64,000 nucleotides of DNA from Cycas panzhihuaensis (lineage: Eukaryota > Cycadophyta), in NCBI GenBank assembly GCA_023213395.1, contig CM041465.1:166973741-167037740 (forward strand). The letters are read 5' to 3'. The notes under the pieces were generated by a model. It was given only the letters and a program-made list of their open reading frames with translations. It had not been told where the DNA came from and searched no databases. Shown here piece after piece: positions 1-9,779 of the stretch; position 1 is the stretch's first letter, and every line of letters begins with the position of its first letter. Position numbers and translations under genes: made by a program.

Positions 1-616
1 AAGCCTTAATCTACTCAATTGAATCTCAAAACTATGAAGAAGCTTATAAAAAGGTAGAATGGCTAGAAGCCATGAATAAGGAAATACTGCTCATTAAACA
101 ATGTAATACTTAGGAACTAGTTGCCCCTCCTTAAGGTAAACCTATTATGGTGTACACACGGGTTTATAAAATAAAAGAAAAGTTTGATGGTAGTATTGAA
201 AATTTTAAAGCTAGACTAGTAGAAAAAGGATATACTTAGATTATAAGCATTGACTATAAAAAAACATTTACTCTAGTAGTAAAATTATTAACCATTTGAA
301 TAGTTATAGATATGGTAGGATAAAATGGATGGGAAATAATACAATTTGAAGTAAAAAATATTTTTTTAAAATGGTGATCTAGATGAAGAAGTTTATATGA
401 AGCAACTTTTAGCATATATAATAAAAAAAAGAAGAGAATTTAGTCTACAAATTCAAAAATGCTTTGTATGGCTTAAAGTAAGCACCATGGGCCTAATTCA
501 CAAAGTTAGATCATTGTCTTGAAGAATCAAGATTCAATAAGCATAAATCTAATCCAAGTTTTTATATTAAAAAATAAGAAGATGGCTTGATTACCATAAT
601 TGTTGTGTATGTAGAT
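1..616 (+). pseudogene. Old copia pol remnant, left half (RT N-terminal part)
   Basis: Decayed Ty1/copia reverse transcriptase. In one broken frame one can read the linker before RT, then the 'tailored' RT start (VYTRVYKIKEKFDGSIENF, then KARLVEKGYT) and the YGLK-type segment around 465-490. The frame carries many stops where Trp or Gln is expected in the family. The sequence stops at 'gtatgtagat', inside the YVDD catalytic motif, where element A is inserted. It resumes at 11846 with 'gatatgattgttatagg' (DDMIVIG). No gag or integrase is present in the window because the rest lies to the left. It is not expected to make a functional protein. Confidence 0.85.
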
Positions 617-1008
617 TGTTGGGGTTAATGCTTATCACCCTATTTCCACCTTCTAACCAGGAGTGCACACCTCACTCTCATCAATTTATACATGTGGGTG
701 CTTACATGTGTAGGTAAGTATAAGGTAAAGTTGATTTGATTTAAGTTAATTTGAGTTAAGTTAAGTTATATTTTATTGTTATTTAAATTTTAGGGGTTGA
801 GGAGTTTTACTCCTCTCCTAAACTATATATTTTGAGGGGTATACAACCCTTGTGTCTTTAGACACCACCTACTTTTAGACATTTGTAATGCTCTCTCTAC
901 AATAATGGATTGAATATAAAGGATATTATAGTTATGCAATAATTATATATTGATCTATGATTATTTTGTTTATGTTTTGCCCTATTCTCCATCAATTATT
1001 TTCTAACA
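617..1008 (+). repeat. 5' LTR of element A
   Basis: 392-bp direct repeat of 11454-11840, starting TG and ending CA. U3 holds two CACATGTG-like sites near 690-715, a run of GTTAA repeats (about 735-765), a GAGGAG/CTCCTC inverted repeat (about 800-815) and a TATA-like box 'actatatattttg' (about 823). The 3' LTR shows the same elements, with many C/T and G/A differences, consistent with age. Confidence 0.88.
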
Positions 1009-1830
1009 TTTGGTATCAGAGTAGAGATTGCTGGATTGTTGCATCTCCATTTAAAGTTTTTTTGAGGAGAAAGAAGATTTATTAGCATTTATAACAGATC
1101 TACTCACAAGAAAGCAAATATTGGTTACACTTATCTTCTACAAAATTTTTCAGTAGTTCCTTACATTATTTTTCATCAGATTTGCTTATTCTTGATTTAT
1201 ACTTGTGATATAACAAATATATTTTAGATATATTTTTAGATCTATGTAGGCGCATAGTTGCACATAATAAATATCAAGTTTTTATCACTCTACAGAGGTT
1301 TTATCAATAAGTTTTACATATTTTTATTATATATTTGACCATTTTCAGGTATATTTGGTCTATTTATCTAATACTTTTTTTAGATCTATGCAGAAGCACA
1401 ACTACAAGTAATATTCATTCAAGTTTTCTTCAGATCTACCATATATTCTTCAGATCTACTTATTTTATTAAATATTTCACTATTTTCTAGTTTATTTTAT
1501 TTATATCTGTAATATTTGCTTCAGATCTGCAATATTGGCTATAGATCTGTAATATTTACTTTAGATTTATAATATTTACTTCAGATCTGTAATATTTATT
1601 TAAGTTTTCTTCCAGATCTATATATTTTATCATATATTTGATTAGTTTTTCAAGTTCTTCTTTCAGATCTGTGTAAGTTTTGGTGTATATTCAGCCTAAC
1701 AAGCTATATACTACATCAAATCTATCTATTGGAGAAATCTGTTTGAAGTTTTGACTTGTGTAGAAGTAGATCTCATCTTTGGAAGTCAATCTGCTATAAA
1801 TCTACCATAGCTCTATTACCAGGTTCTTCA
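1009..1830 (+). repeat. Primer-binding site and AGATCT-rich leader of element A
   Basis: The primer site is TGGTATCAGAG (1011-1021), complementary to the 3' end of initiator Met-tRNA as in most plant copia elements. From about 1380 to 1690 the palindrome AGATCT recurs about eight times in imperfect units of roughly 20-40 bp ('cagatctgtaatatttac'). The same kind of leader occurs in D (about 55280-55850) and, in reverse complement, in C (about 63680-64000). No ORF is supported here. Confidence 0.75.
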
Positions 1831-2139
1831 TATATATATTTTTAGATTTGAACGTATATATATTTCTTGGTTCTCTGATATATCTGCTCTAATATATTTG
1901 AAATATTTCAGATATAAATATATATATATTTTATTTATTTGATATATTTCTGTCAATATATTTGAAAAAATTTCTGGTTTCATTTGTGGCTCCATTGAAT
2001 CACAAGTTTTTTCATGCTTCTCTATAAATATAAAATTTTTTAAAATATTTTTTCCATGATATATATATTGTACGAAGATTATTCTTTCTCAACTAAAAAA
2101 AACTTAATATTTTTGTCATCTTTCCTTATTTTCGAATAA

Positions 2140-2325
2140 ACTCATAAGAATAAACTGCATTTATTCTTGTAACTATTAAGGAGAGAAATAAAGTTGTTTT
2201 TATTTGAAATAAAACCAGCAAACTCCACAATAGTGAGACTGTAATACATTACAGTATTGATACCAGTAAACTAGTACTCCAACAAGTAAAGCAAGTCTTA
2301 TTTTCTTGCTTTTCAAACAAGTTAA
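2140..2325 (-). pseudogene. Captured fragment of an inositol/sugar transporter (INT4-like exon)
   Basis: Read on the minus strand, the sequence encodes parts matching a plant INT-type major facilitator: [13 protein letters not shown], then (after a frame slip) GINTVMYYSLTIVEFAGF and a SNK...SLIV stretch. This is the membrane segment around the conserved GINTVMYYSPTIV motif of inositol transporters. It covers only part of one exon, is broken by frame slips, and lies antisense to element A. A second copy at 63065-63295, in the same antisense relation to element C, shows that it travels with the transposon. INT4 subtype is my inference from the residue pattern. Confidence 0.72.
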
Positions 2326-2480
2326 AGATTCATAAAAAAGAACAATAGAAGATTCACCACTTACAACTTCTAATACATAAAAAAATCATCTATTATATCA
2401 CTCAAGTGAAGAAAGGAGCCCTGCTTCCATGTAGCATCAACAATCTGCTCATGTTCTGCTTGTTGTATATTATTTGCCCT
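2320..2480 (-). pseudogene. Captured EDR2-like (DUF1336) gene fragment, fused to the INT fragment
   Basis: On the minus strand one reads AEHEQIVDATWKQGSFLHLS followed by a degraded acidic stretch. The better copy in element C has VDATGKQGSFFHLSDAADEF. This resembles the region upstream of the DUF1336 domain in plant ENHANCED DISEASE RESISTANCE 2-like proteins. It joins the INT4-like piece at [15 protein letters not shown] without a stop, so the two pieces are in frame in this copy. It is only tens of codons long and cannot be functional. The EDR2-like name is from memory of the family and is moderately sure. Confidence 0.5.
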
Positions 2481-2601
2481 CCCTACATATGAGCATCATC
2501 TTCTTATCATAAACTAGCAAAACCTTAACATTTGAGGTGCTTTGTTTGATAAATAGAGTTAGGGTTCAGTTTGAAATATTGACTTATTCTAAACTGGCAT
2601 T

Positions 2602-2638
2602 AAAAAAAAAAAAAAAAAAAACAAACAAACAAACAAAT
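2602..2638. repeat. Poly-A run with (CAAA)n tail inside the cargo of element A
   Basis: Twenty A residues are followed by four 'caaa' units. It lies between the EDR2-INT fragments and the DIS3/bZIP fragments. It could be the scar of a joined cDNA end or a simple microsatellite; the sequence alone does not decide. Confidence 0.8.
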
Positions 2639-3021
2639 AGAACAAAAGGGAAAAGTATTCAAAAGTAATTGAACCCCAAGTATTGACTCCTCTCACAAAA
2701 GTCACCAAATACTTGGCTGATACCATCAATACATATTAAGAAATATTTATAAGTCTTTAGCTACAGATTTCATTGCTAAGACTTCTCTCACAGCATGCTG
2801 GCTGTAGATAAAATACACAAACTGGTTCAAACACTTTAGTGACAAAATCCTAAACCAGAACAAGGGAAAGACTTCTATAGATAAACATCCAGAAATTGGT
2901 ATAGATGTATTTAGGGACCAGGGTGTTGTAGTTGATACATTTCTTATTCTCATTAAGCTTGGAGAGAGCTCGTATAAGCTTCTCATTCTTTTCTTCTTTT
3001 TTCATCCCACGTCCAATTATC

Positions 3022-3165
3022 TTAACTCACATCTTCACCCAAGTGTTTTTGATACCATTTACTAGCTACATAAATTGCTCTGTCATTTTGATCATTGGGG
3101 TTCTCACCAACCATTGTTTTCACGTATGTATACTTGTGATTCTCATTTGAAAATACAAAAAAAAA
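3022..3165 (-). pseudogene. Captured DIS3/RRP44 exosome nuclease fragment (PIN-domain region)
   Basis: The minus strand encodes FVFSNENHKYTYVKTMVGEN directly followed by PNDQNDRAIYVASKWYQKHL. This is very close to the N-terminal PIN endonuclease domain of the exosome subunit DIS3/RRP44, which cleaves RNA in the nuclear and cytoplasmic exosome. About 45 codons are present. The acidic residues of the NDRND-type motif are recognisable as NDQNDRA. The fragment stops at GEDVS and a TAA. A run of T/A bases separates it from the bZIP fragment, and both lie on the same antisense strand of element A. Family assignment is fairly sure; it is a fragment only. Confidence 0.68.
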
Positions 3166-3224
3166 AAATTGCTGCCTCAGACCCTTCAGCGTCTTGTTAC
3201 CCTTATTCGACCTACGTCCAACCT

Positions 3225-3440
3225 TGCCTCTGTATTCCTTTCTTAGTAATTCATGTTGAGCATCTTTAATCAACTTCTATTGAGTAAGACCAGCTATATG
3301 CTGCTTCAGAGCCTGGTTCTCTAAGGTCAATATAAGGCACTATCGTTTGAGTAAAGCCACCTCATATGACACTTTTGACTCCTCAACCTGTAAAGCACTG
3401 ATATTTCTTTCAAGTTCAGAAATATACTGCGGTTTTTGCA
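3225..3440 (-). pseudogene. Captured bZIP leucine-zipper fragment (bZIP34/61-like)
   Basis: On the minus strand: QYISELERNISALQVEESK, then VSYEVALLKR, a stop where Gln is expected, CLILTLENQALKQHIAGLTQ, a second stop, and KLIKDAQHELLRKE. Leucines and hydrophobic residues keep heptad spacing. The LENQALKQHIAGL and KDAQHELLRKE signatures fit the zipper of plant group-E bZIP factors (bZIP34/bZIP61 type). The DNA-binding basic region is not seen. The piece lies next to the DIS3 fragment and antisense to element A. Confidence 0.68.
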
Positions 3441-3489
3441 CTCAAGAATGGATGCAAGATAGATAGGAAAACCTCCTCCCACATGCTAA

Positions 3490-3640
3490 ATGTACTTTCC
3501 AAACTTCAGAAAATGAGCAATATGACCTATTGTGGGGCTCCTCATCATCGTATGCCAATCTCAATCCGATAGAGACAACGTTCGAATTGGGCATGACCAT
3601 GGTAACATTGCCTTGGGTTTGGAGAAAATTATTCTAGATA
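3490..3640 (-). pseudogene. Probable further captured fragment (BOI-type RING ligase-like?)
   Basis: A minus-strand frame reads TQGNVTMVMPNSNVVSIGLR followed by LAYDDEEPHNRS. The NVV-S-GLRL-DD pattern recalls a segment upstream of the RING finger in plant BOI-related E3 ubiquitin ligases, but no RING cysteines are present, so this is a weak match. It sits in the cargo zone of element A, on the same strand as the other captured pieces. The adjoining sequence to about 4100 is less AT-rich than its surroundings and probably holds more captured DNA that I cannot name. Confidence 0.3.
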
Positions 3641-4520
3641 TCTGAGAGTTCTTCTACCTTTCAAGTTCGTCACTTTCCCTGAACCTCTTCTTTAGATGAT
3701 AGAGCCCACAGGGCAGGTCATTCTTAAGGTGATGAACATGGGATGCAACTAGGAATGGACTGAAGAGATGAAACCAGAGATAAAGAAGGAAGTGCAGAGG
3801 GGAATCCCAGTTTGACACAGAAAAATACAACATGATGTAGATAGGAATCAATCATGGTTAACAAGGCATTGCATGAAGGAAGTAGAAAGAAAATCCCAGT
3901 TGAAAATGGGAAAATATGAGGCATTCCAGTTAAGGAACTTAGGTGGAAAACCAGAGGAAATTACCACATTTGAGGAAATAAGACACTGGAAAAATTAATA
4001 GGAAAAGGGGAGAAGGTGACCATTGAAGGGAATAAAAGCTCTAGTAGAACAATCTCCATTAGACAAAGTGAGAGTCTATCCAAATCTAGAGCACTCGATG
4101 TGTGTGACAATCATGAGTGGCGAATAAATTGGGTGATGCAGTGCACTTTTTAAAAAAATTTTAAACATTTTTTATATTTTTTATTTTATAAAGTTAAAAA
4201 AAGTTTAATTAAATTTAATATTCTTTCAAATCCATTTTTCTAAAAAACTTAGCCCCTTTAGCACTTAGCCCCCATTCTCATGTCCCTACACATGGCTGTT
4301 AGTCACTTTGCTGAAAGTGGCCAACATAAGTTTTTAACATTTTTTCTTTTTCTTTTTTTTAATTTTTTCATTTTACATAGGGTACCTGGCAAAATTTTGC
4401 CATAACTTTTGACTGGGTCATCAGTTTCTGATGAAACCTATCCCATTGCATCTAGAATTTTTTGAGGTATGATTTTGACTGGTCATATGACCTATTTGGA
4501 GCTGATTTGACCCATTTTCA

Positions 4521-4753
4521 TGTTGATATGTAATGTTTTATCTAAGTAAAGAAAGGGGGCCATGTTAGGACCACCCTCAAATGTAACTCTAATGTAAGAT
4601 TGTGCCACTTGGCAGTCTTAGGTTGATCAGTTACATTGGAGGTTGTAACGGTCACATTGTTGATATATATTTAAGGAGATTGAATCTTAATAAAATATAT
4701 ACTCTTCTCTTCTCTGTTTAAAGCATATTCAGTCTTTCCTCTGTTTTTCAACA
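4521..4753 (+). repeat. 5' LTR of copia-I
   Basis: 233 bp, TG...CA, matching 9543-9774. TATA-like 'tgatatatatttaagg' (about 4660) and polyadenylation-like 'aataaaatatat' (about 4690) are visible. The primer site TGGTATTAGAGTAGG follows at once. Confidence 0.93.
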
Positions 4754-5390
4754 TGGTATTAGAGTAGGTCAGTCTAAACTGATCATTTAAAAATGATTTC
4801 TTCTATCAAGAAAATTCATTCAAGGGTGTAAGAAGCAGACAAGGCAGTTAGGGTTCATGTACTGGCTAAAAGATCATTAATTCTTTGGTGTACGGAACCG
4901 TACAAACGTGTACGGACATGCTTTTTTTTGAAGTGTCAGATCGAAGTGAAATTTGGTGGAGAGGTAGATCGAAATACGTCGAACACATTTCTCTTCTGGA
5001 GCTGAGCCATTTGAAGCTATTTTGTAGGCTAAACAGAGCCCAAACCAGTCCGCGTGGGTTTGAAGGATTTTCCTCAAAAATCTCTGTGATTTTCACTTTA
5101 AATCAGGTACTCAAAGTCATAAATTATTCTCAGTGCTAATACTTTGAGTTTTCATCCGTTTTTGAAGATTTTTTCTAAGATTTTTGCTGAGATTTCTCCA
5201 AAAATTAAATTTCTGCCCTAGCCGTTGTTTTTCCTTTCGAGGCAGATTTCTCCTTTTTGAGAAATGTTTTTGTAAATTCGCCTTTAGATCTGAGCAGGCG
5301 CCTAAAAAATCTTGAGTTCAGAAATGTTTTCTCTTAGCCATACACTTAGGGTTCCGTACATCTGTACAGTCAGGCTTCAAATTTCATCTT

Positions 5391-6348
5391 TTGATTTTAA
5401 GAATAATATCCTCCACTCTCATTTCTCTGCCTCAACCAGAAAAATTAACTGGTTCCAACTATCATGTGTGGAAAATAAAAATAGAAACCATTTTAAGGGT
5501 GAAAAATGCCTGGGACATTGCTGAAGGAACAGAGAAACGTCCTCCTATTGGTGATGCCAAGCTAAAACTGGGTTAAAAGAAATAATATAGCTAGTCTCAC
5601 TTTGAAAATATCAATTTCTGATTCAGTTTTGATTTATGTTGAAAAATTGAATCTAGCATCTGAAATTTGGAAATGTTTGAAAATTCTGTATGGACAAAAG
5701 AATAAGGTAAGAATAATTGCACTTAAAGAAGAATTGTATAAGATTCACATGAAAGAAAATGAAGATGTAGAGGAATTTATGCATAAGATTATTACTGTTT
5801 GAAATAATCTCTTAAGTGCCGGAGGTCTAATTTCTGAACAAGACCTAGTGGAAATTATGACTGTAAGATTACCAAAATCATTTAACATAATTGTCGACAC
5901 TATCACAGACAATGATAGGTTAGACAAGTTAACTCTTGATGAATTGACAGGTTTATTACTAAGACAAGAATAGAGAAATAAAAGATATGAAAACACGACA
6001 TAATTAGAGGATGCATTCACATCTAGACTAAACCTCAGGCTAAGAGGAAGACATCAATTTCGAGGACAAAGCAGAACATTAGATTTCAGAGGACAAGGAC
6101 GCTGGCAAAATTCTAGAGGACGGGGACGCATCAGAGAAAACAGAGTCTGTTACAACTATGGGAGAACTAGATATTTCGCCAGCGGTTGCAGAATCTTTGA
6201 TATATGTTGCTATTGCAGACAAAGTGGACACTATCCATACCAGTGTCCACAGAGACGAAGTGAAATTCAGAAAGGAAAACAAACCATTAGAGGTTATAGC
6301 AAAGAGAAGGACGAAGAGGAGGAAGAAGAGACGGCCTTCATCACTGCC
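5391..6348 (+). pseudogene. Copia-I gag remnant with two zinc knuckles
   Basis: This would form the particle shell and bind the element RNA. It starts in one frame with the typical copia gag opening (LPQPEKLTGSNYHVWKIKIE, about 5415), slips by one frame near 5575, then continues (SDSVLIYVEKLNLASEIWKC) in the frame used by all of pol. The middle holds the UBN2-type gag core. The C-terminus is RG-rich (about 6030-6140), followed by two CCHC knuckles. The first has lost a Cys and the His (CYNYGRTRYFASGC); the second, CCYCRQSGHYPYQC, is intact. Stops occur at about 5800, 5971 and 6001, each where Trp or Gln would fit. No ATG can be assigned with confidence. Confidence 0.85.
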
Positions 6349-9111
6349 TTGGTTACCAACATGAAAGACAAGGACATATGGTATATAGATTCAGGAGCTT
6401 CCAAACACATGACAAGTCGAGAAGAATGGTTTAAAACCTTGAAACCCTACAATATAGACAAATCAATAGAATTGGGTGATAAGTATTCTCTTAATATAAA
6501 AGGGATTGGAACTATCTCTATAAATCTAGATGGGAGTGAAAAAAAAGTCAGAAATGTTTTGTTTGTCCCAGATCTAAAAATGAATCTCCTCTCTGTCTCT
6601 CAATTAAGTAAAAAAGGATTGAGAACCATTTTTGATGAAGAAGGAAATTGTCATATTCTAGATATGAAGAGAGGTGGGAAAACTATTGCAAAAGGAATCA
6701 TATGTAATGATCTTTAAAAACTCTTGTCAGATCCTGTACTTCCTTACTTGGAAGAAAAAGCTTGTACTACTTCTAAATCTAATAATAAATCTTGGTATTT
6801 GAGGTATGGGCATCTCTCAATTGACTCACTTAAACTAATGGAAAAATCAAGAATGGTGAATGAACTACCTAACATTTCATTAGATAAATTTATTTGTAAA
6901 GGTTGTCAACTGGGCAGACAACATAGACTTCCTTTTAAAGAAAGCACTTAGAGAGCTCAATCAAAATTAGAATTAATACATATAGATATTTGTGGTCCAA
7001 TTACACCTCTCACAATTAATGGATGCAGATATTTTTTGACTTTCATTGTTGATTTCACTAAGAAAGTATGGGTATATTTCTTGCATAATAAGTCAGAAGT
7101 CTTTGAAACATTCAAAGAATTTAAAGCAGAAGCAGAACTAGAGTTAGGAATGAAAATTAAATACATCAGGTCAGATGGAGGAGGAGAATATATATCAAAG
7201 GAGTATCTAAATTATTGCAGGGATTGAGGAATTCGTAGACAGATTACAACTCCTTATACTCCTCAATCGAATGGAGTGGCCGGAAGAAAGAATAGAACTC
7301 TAATGGAAATGGCTCAAAGCATGATGTATGGAACAAAGATATCAAAGTCATATTGGGCAGAGGTAGTAAGCACATCATGTTACCTAATAAATAGAAGCCC
7401 CACAAAAGCGTTGAAGGATGTCACCCCAGAAGAAGCTTGGACAGGACAAAAACTGGATGTAAGTCTTCTCAGAGTTTTTGGTAGTCAAGCATTTATGCAT
7501 ATTCCTGATAAAAAAAGGTCCAAACTAGATGCAAAAAGTATAGAATACATTTTGATAGGCTATAATAAAAATTCAAAAGCCTACAAATGCATAGATCCCA
7601 AAACTAACAGAATCTATGTAAGCAGAGATGTTATATTTAATGAAGAAAATTCTATTGAATTCTCACAAATTAGAATAATAGAAGGTGAGAAGGAAATTGA
7701 ACAAGAAGCTGTCAGACACGAAGAAACACATGAAGATGAACAAGAGAATAAGTCAGAGATTATCTAAGAAGAAGAAGCGCTAAAAGTTGAGGAAGAAAAT
7801 GATTCTGAAATCACTTCAGAAGAAAGACAAGCTGATCCATCATCAAGTGAAACTAGTCAAGTGTCAGAAGACTCCATCAAAAAGGAAGACTCACGAAAAT
7901 AGAAAAAGTTGCCAAAATGGTATATTAAAACAATTGAAGAAGGGAAAAGTAATGTAATAAAACAGAAAACAGGAGGACAAAGGTTAAGAGCTCTTCTAAG
8001 CAAAGTCGAACCTCAAAATTTTCAAGAAGCAAAAGATCGTCAAGAATAGAAAGTGGCAATGGACAATGAAATGAACTCAATCAAGAAGAATCAGACATGG
8101 GAATTCGTAGAACTACCTGCTGATAAATCTACTGTAAGCTGCAAATGGGTTTACAAAACAAAAAGGGGAATGGATGGTAAGATAGAAAAGTACAAAGCAA
8201 GGTTAGTCGCAAAAGGATACACACAAACAACAGGTGTAGATTTTGATGAGACCTTTTCTCCAGTAGCAAAGATGAACACTGTAAGAACAGTAATAGCATT
8301 GGCTGCAGCACAAAATTGGAAAATCTCCCAGCTAGATGTAAAAAGTGCCTTCTTAAATGGTGAACTAGAAGAAGAAGTCTACATGCAACAACTGGAAGGA
8401 TACACTGAACAAGGACATGAAAATATGGTCTGTAGATTAAAAAAGGCTCTGTATGGTCTAAAACAAGCTCCACAAGCTTGGTATGCCAAATTAGATCATT
8501 TCCTTGAAGAAAATAAGTTCAATCGATGCAACTCTGACTCTAGTCTCTACATAAGGAAAACAAACAACAAGATAACAATAATTGTTATCTATGTTGATGA
8601 TATGCTTCTTACTGGAAATGATGAAGGAGGAATAAGAGACATCAAGAATTAACTTCAACAGAAATTTGAAATGACAGACTTGGGTCCACTAAATTACTAC
8701 CTGGGATTGGAGGTAGGTCAACATCAAAATTATATAACCTTGTCTTAAAGTAACTACATAAAAAATTTGCTTGTTCAATTTCAGATGGAAAATTGCAATC
8801 CATGCACGATGCCCATGGAAATAAACTGTGACTTAATAGCAAATAGTATAGAAAAAGATGTAGATGTAACTTTATACAGACAAATGATTGGAAGTCTGAT
8901 TTATTTGATAGACACCAAGCTGGACATATCCTATTCAGTAGGACTAATATTTAGATACATGCAAAATCCAACAATGAAACATTGGCAGGCTGTAAAAAGA
9001 GTTCTAAGATATCTTAAAGGAATAGCAGATCTCAAGTTAGTATACTTAAAAGGATACCTAATTGAAATATCGTGGCATCGCGAACTGATCAAGGTGAGAC
9101 AAAGAACATAG
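6349..9111 (+). pseudogene. Copia-I pol: protease, integrase and reverse transcriptase (stops in frame)
   Basis: One frame, continuous with gag, holds the protease (WYIDSGASKHM, about 6379), the GAG-pre-integrase and HHCC region (WYLRYGHLSIDSLKLMEK ... CKGCQLGRQHR), the integrase core (HIDICGP; RSDGGGEY at about 7170; a TPQSNGVAGRKNRTL end), and RT (WVYKTKRGMDGKIEKYKARL; QLDVKSAFLNGEL; YGLKQAPQAWY; catalytic YVDDM at about 8594; MIGSLIYL). Stops at about 6715, 6949, 7225, 7765, 7900, 8047, 8650 and 8745 replace expected Gln or Trp codons. Catalytic residues are still legible, so decay is recent to moderate. No full-length protein is expected. Confidence 0.93.
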
Positions 9112-9535
9112 GAAATCCACCAGTGGATATTATTTTTTCTTAGGGTCTTCAACAATCTCCTGGTGTAGTAAGAAACAGGCTATAGTTGCTCTCTTCTACG
9201 TGTTTTAATACAAAGCAGCTACGTTAGCAACCTGTGAAGCTATTTGGTTAAGACAACTTCTGCTTGACTTGGATCAATAGCAAAAAGGGGCAACTTCCTT
9301 GAAATGCGACAATCAAAGTGCCATCAAGCTAACCAAAAATCTAATTCTACATGCAAGAACAAAGCATATTGAAGTTCATCATCATTTCATAGGAGAAAAA
9401 GTACATAATAAAGAAATTGACTTGGAATATTGTTTCACAGCCGAACATGTTGTAGATCTTCTAACAAAGCCTCTTGGAAGAGAAAGACTCAAATATTTAA
9501 GAGATAAAATAAGATTGTTAGAGATAAAATATTAA
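9112..9535 (+). pseudogene. Copia-I RNase H, frame-shifted
   Basis: After a break near 9070-9110 the pol frame is lost. The end of RNase H reappears in another frame at 9299: CDNQSAIKLTKN, then ARTKHIEVHHHFIGEKV and HVVDLLTKPLGRERLKYLRD, the classical C-terminus of copia polyproteins. It stops at 9533-9535, just upstream of the purine tract. The sequence between 9112 and 9298 contains the RNase H core in broken frames (YKAAT-LATCEA-IWL-like residues). Confidence 0.88.
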
Positions 9536-9542
9536 GAGGGGG

Positions 9543-9774
9543 TGTTGATATATAATGTTTTATCTAAGTAAGAAAGAGGGTCATGTTAGGACCACCCTCA
9601 AATGTAACTCTAATGTAAGATTGTTCCACTTGGCAGTCTCAGGCTGATCGATTACATTGGAGGTTGTAATGGTCAAATTGTTGATGTATATTTAAGGAGA
9701 TTGAATCTCAATAAAACATATACTCTTCTCTTCTCTGTTTAAAGCATATTCTGTCTTTGCTCTATTTTTCAACA
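9543..9774 (+). repeat. 3' LTR of copia-I
   Basis: 232 bp matching 4521-4753, preceded by AAGAGGGGG and followed by the target duplication TTTCA. Confidence 0.93.
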
Positions 9775-9779
9775 TTTCA

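Larger units (their letters stand above)
4521..9774 (+). mobile_element. Copia-I: near-complete autonomous Ty1/copia element nested in element A
   Basis: The LTRs (4521-4753 and 9543-9774) start TGTTGATAT and end TTTTTCAACA. Perfect target duplications TTTCA lie at 4516-4520 and 9775-9779. Order: 5' LTR, primer site TGGTATTAGAG (4754), leader with a GTACGG-AA-CCGTAC hairpin, gag, protease, integrase, RT, RNase H, purine tract AAGAGGGGG (9534-9542), 3' LTR. Integrase before RT marks it as copia. By eye the LTRs differ at roughly 17 of 232 sites, so it is older than very recent but younger than A, which it interrupts. Host sequence 4140-4520 continues at 9780 exactly as in element D. Confidence 0.95.

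Noticed and set aside
1011-1021. Possible tRNA-related gene at TGGTATCAGAG
   Set aside because: It is only the primer-binding site complementary to the tRNA 3' end; no cloverleaf surrounds it. No tRNA, rRNA or CRISPR array was found anywhere in the window.
8129-8473. 114-codon minus-strand open frame
   Set aside because: Antisense shadow of the copia-I RT domain.
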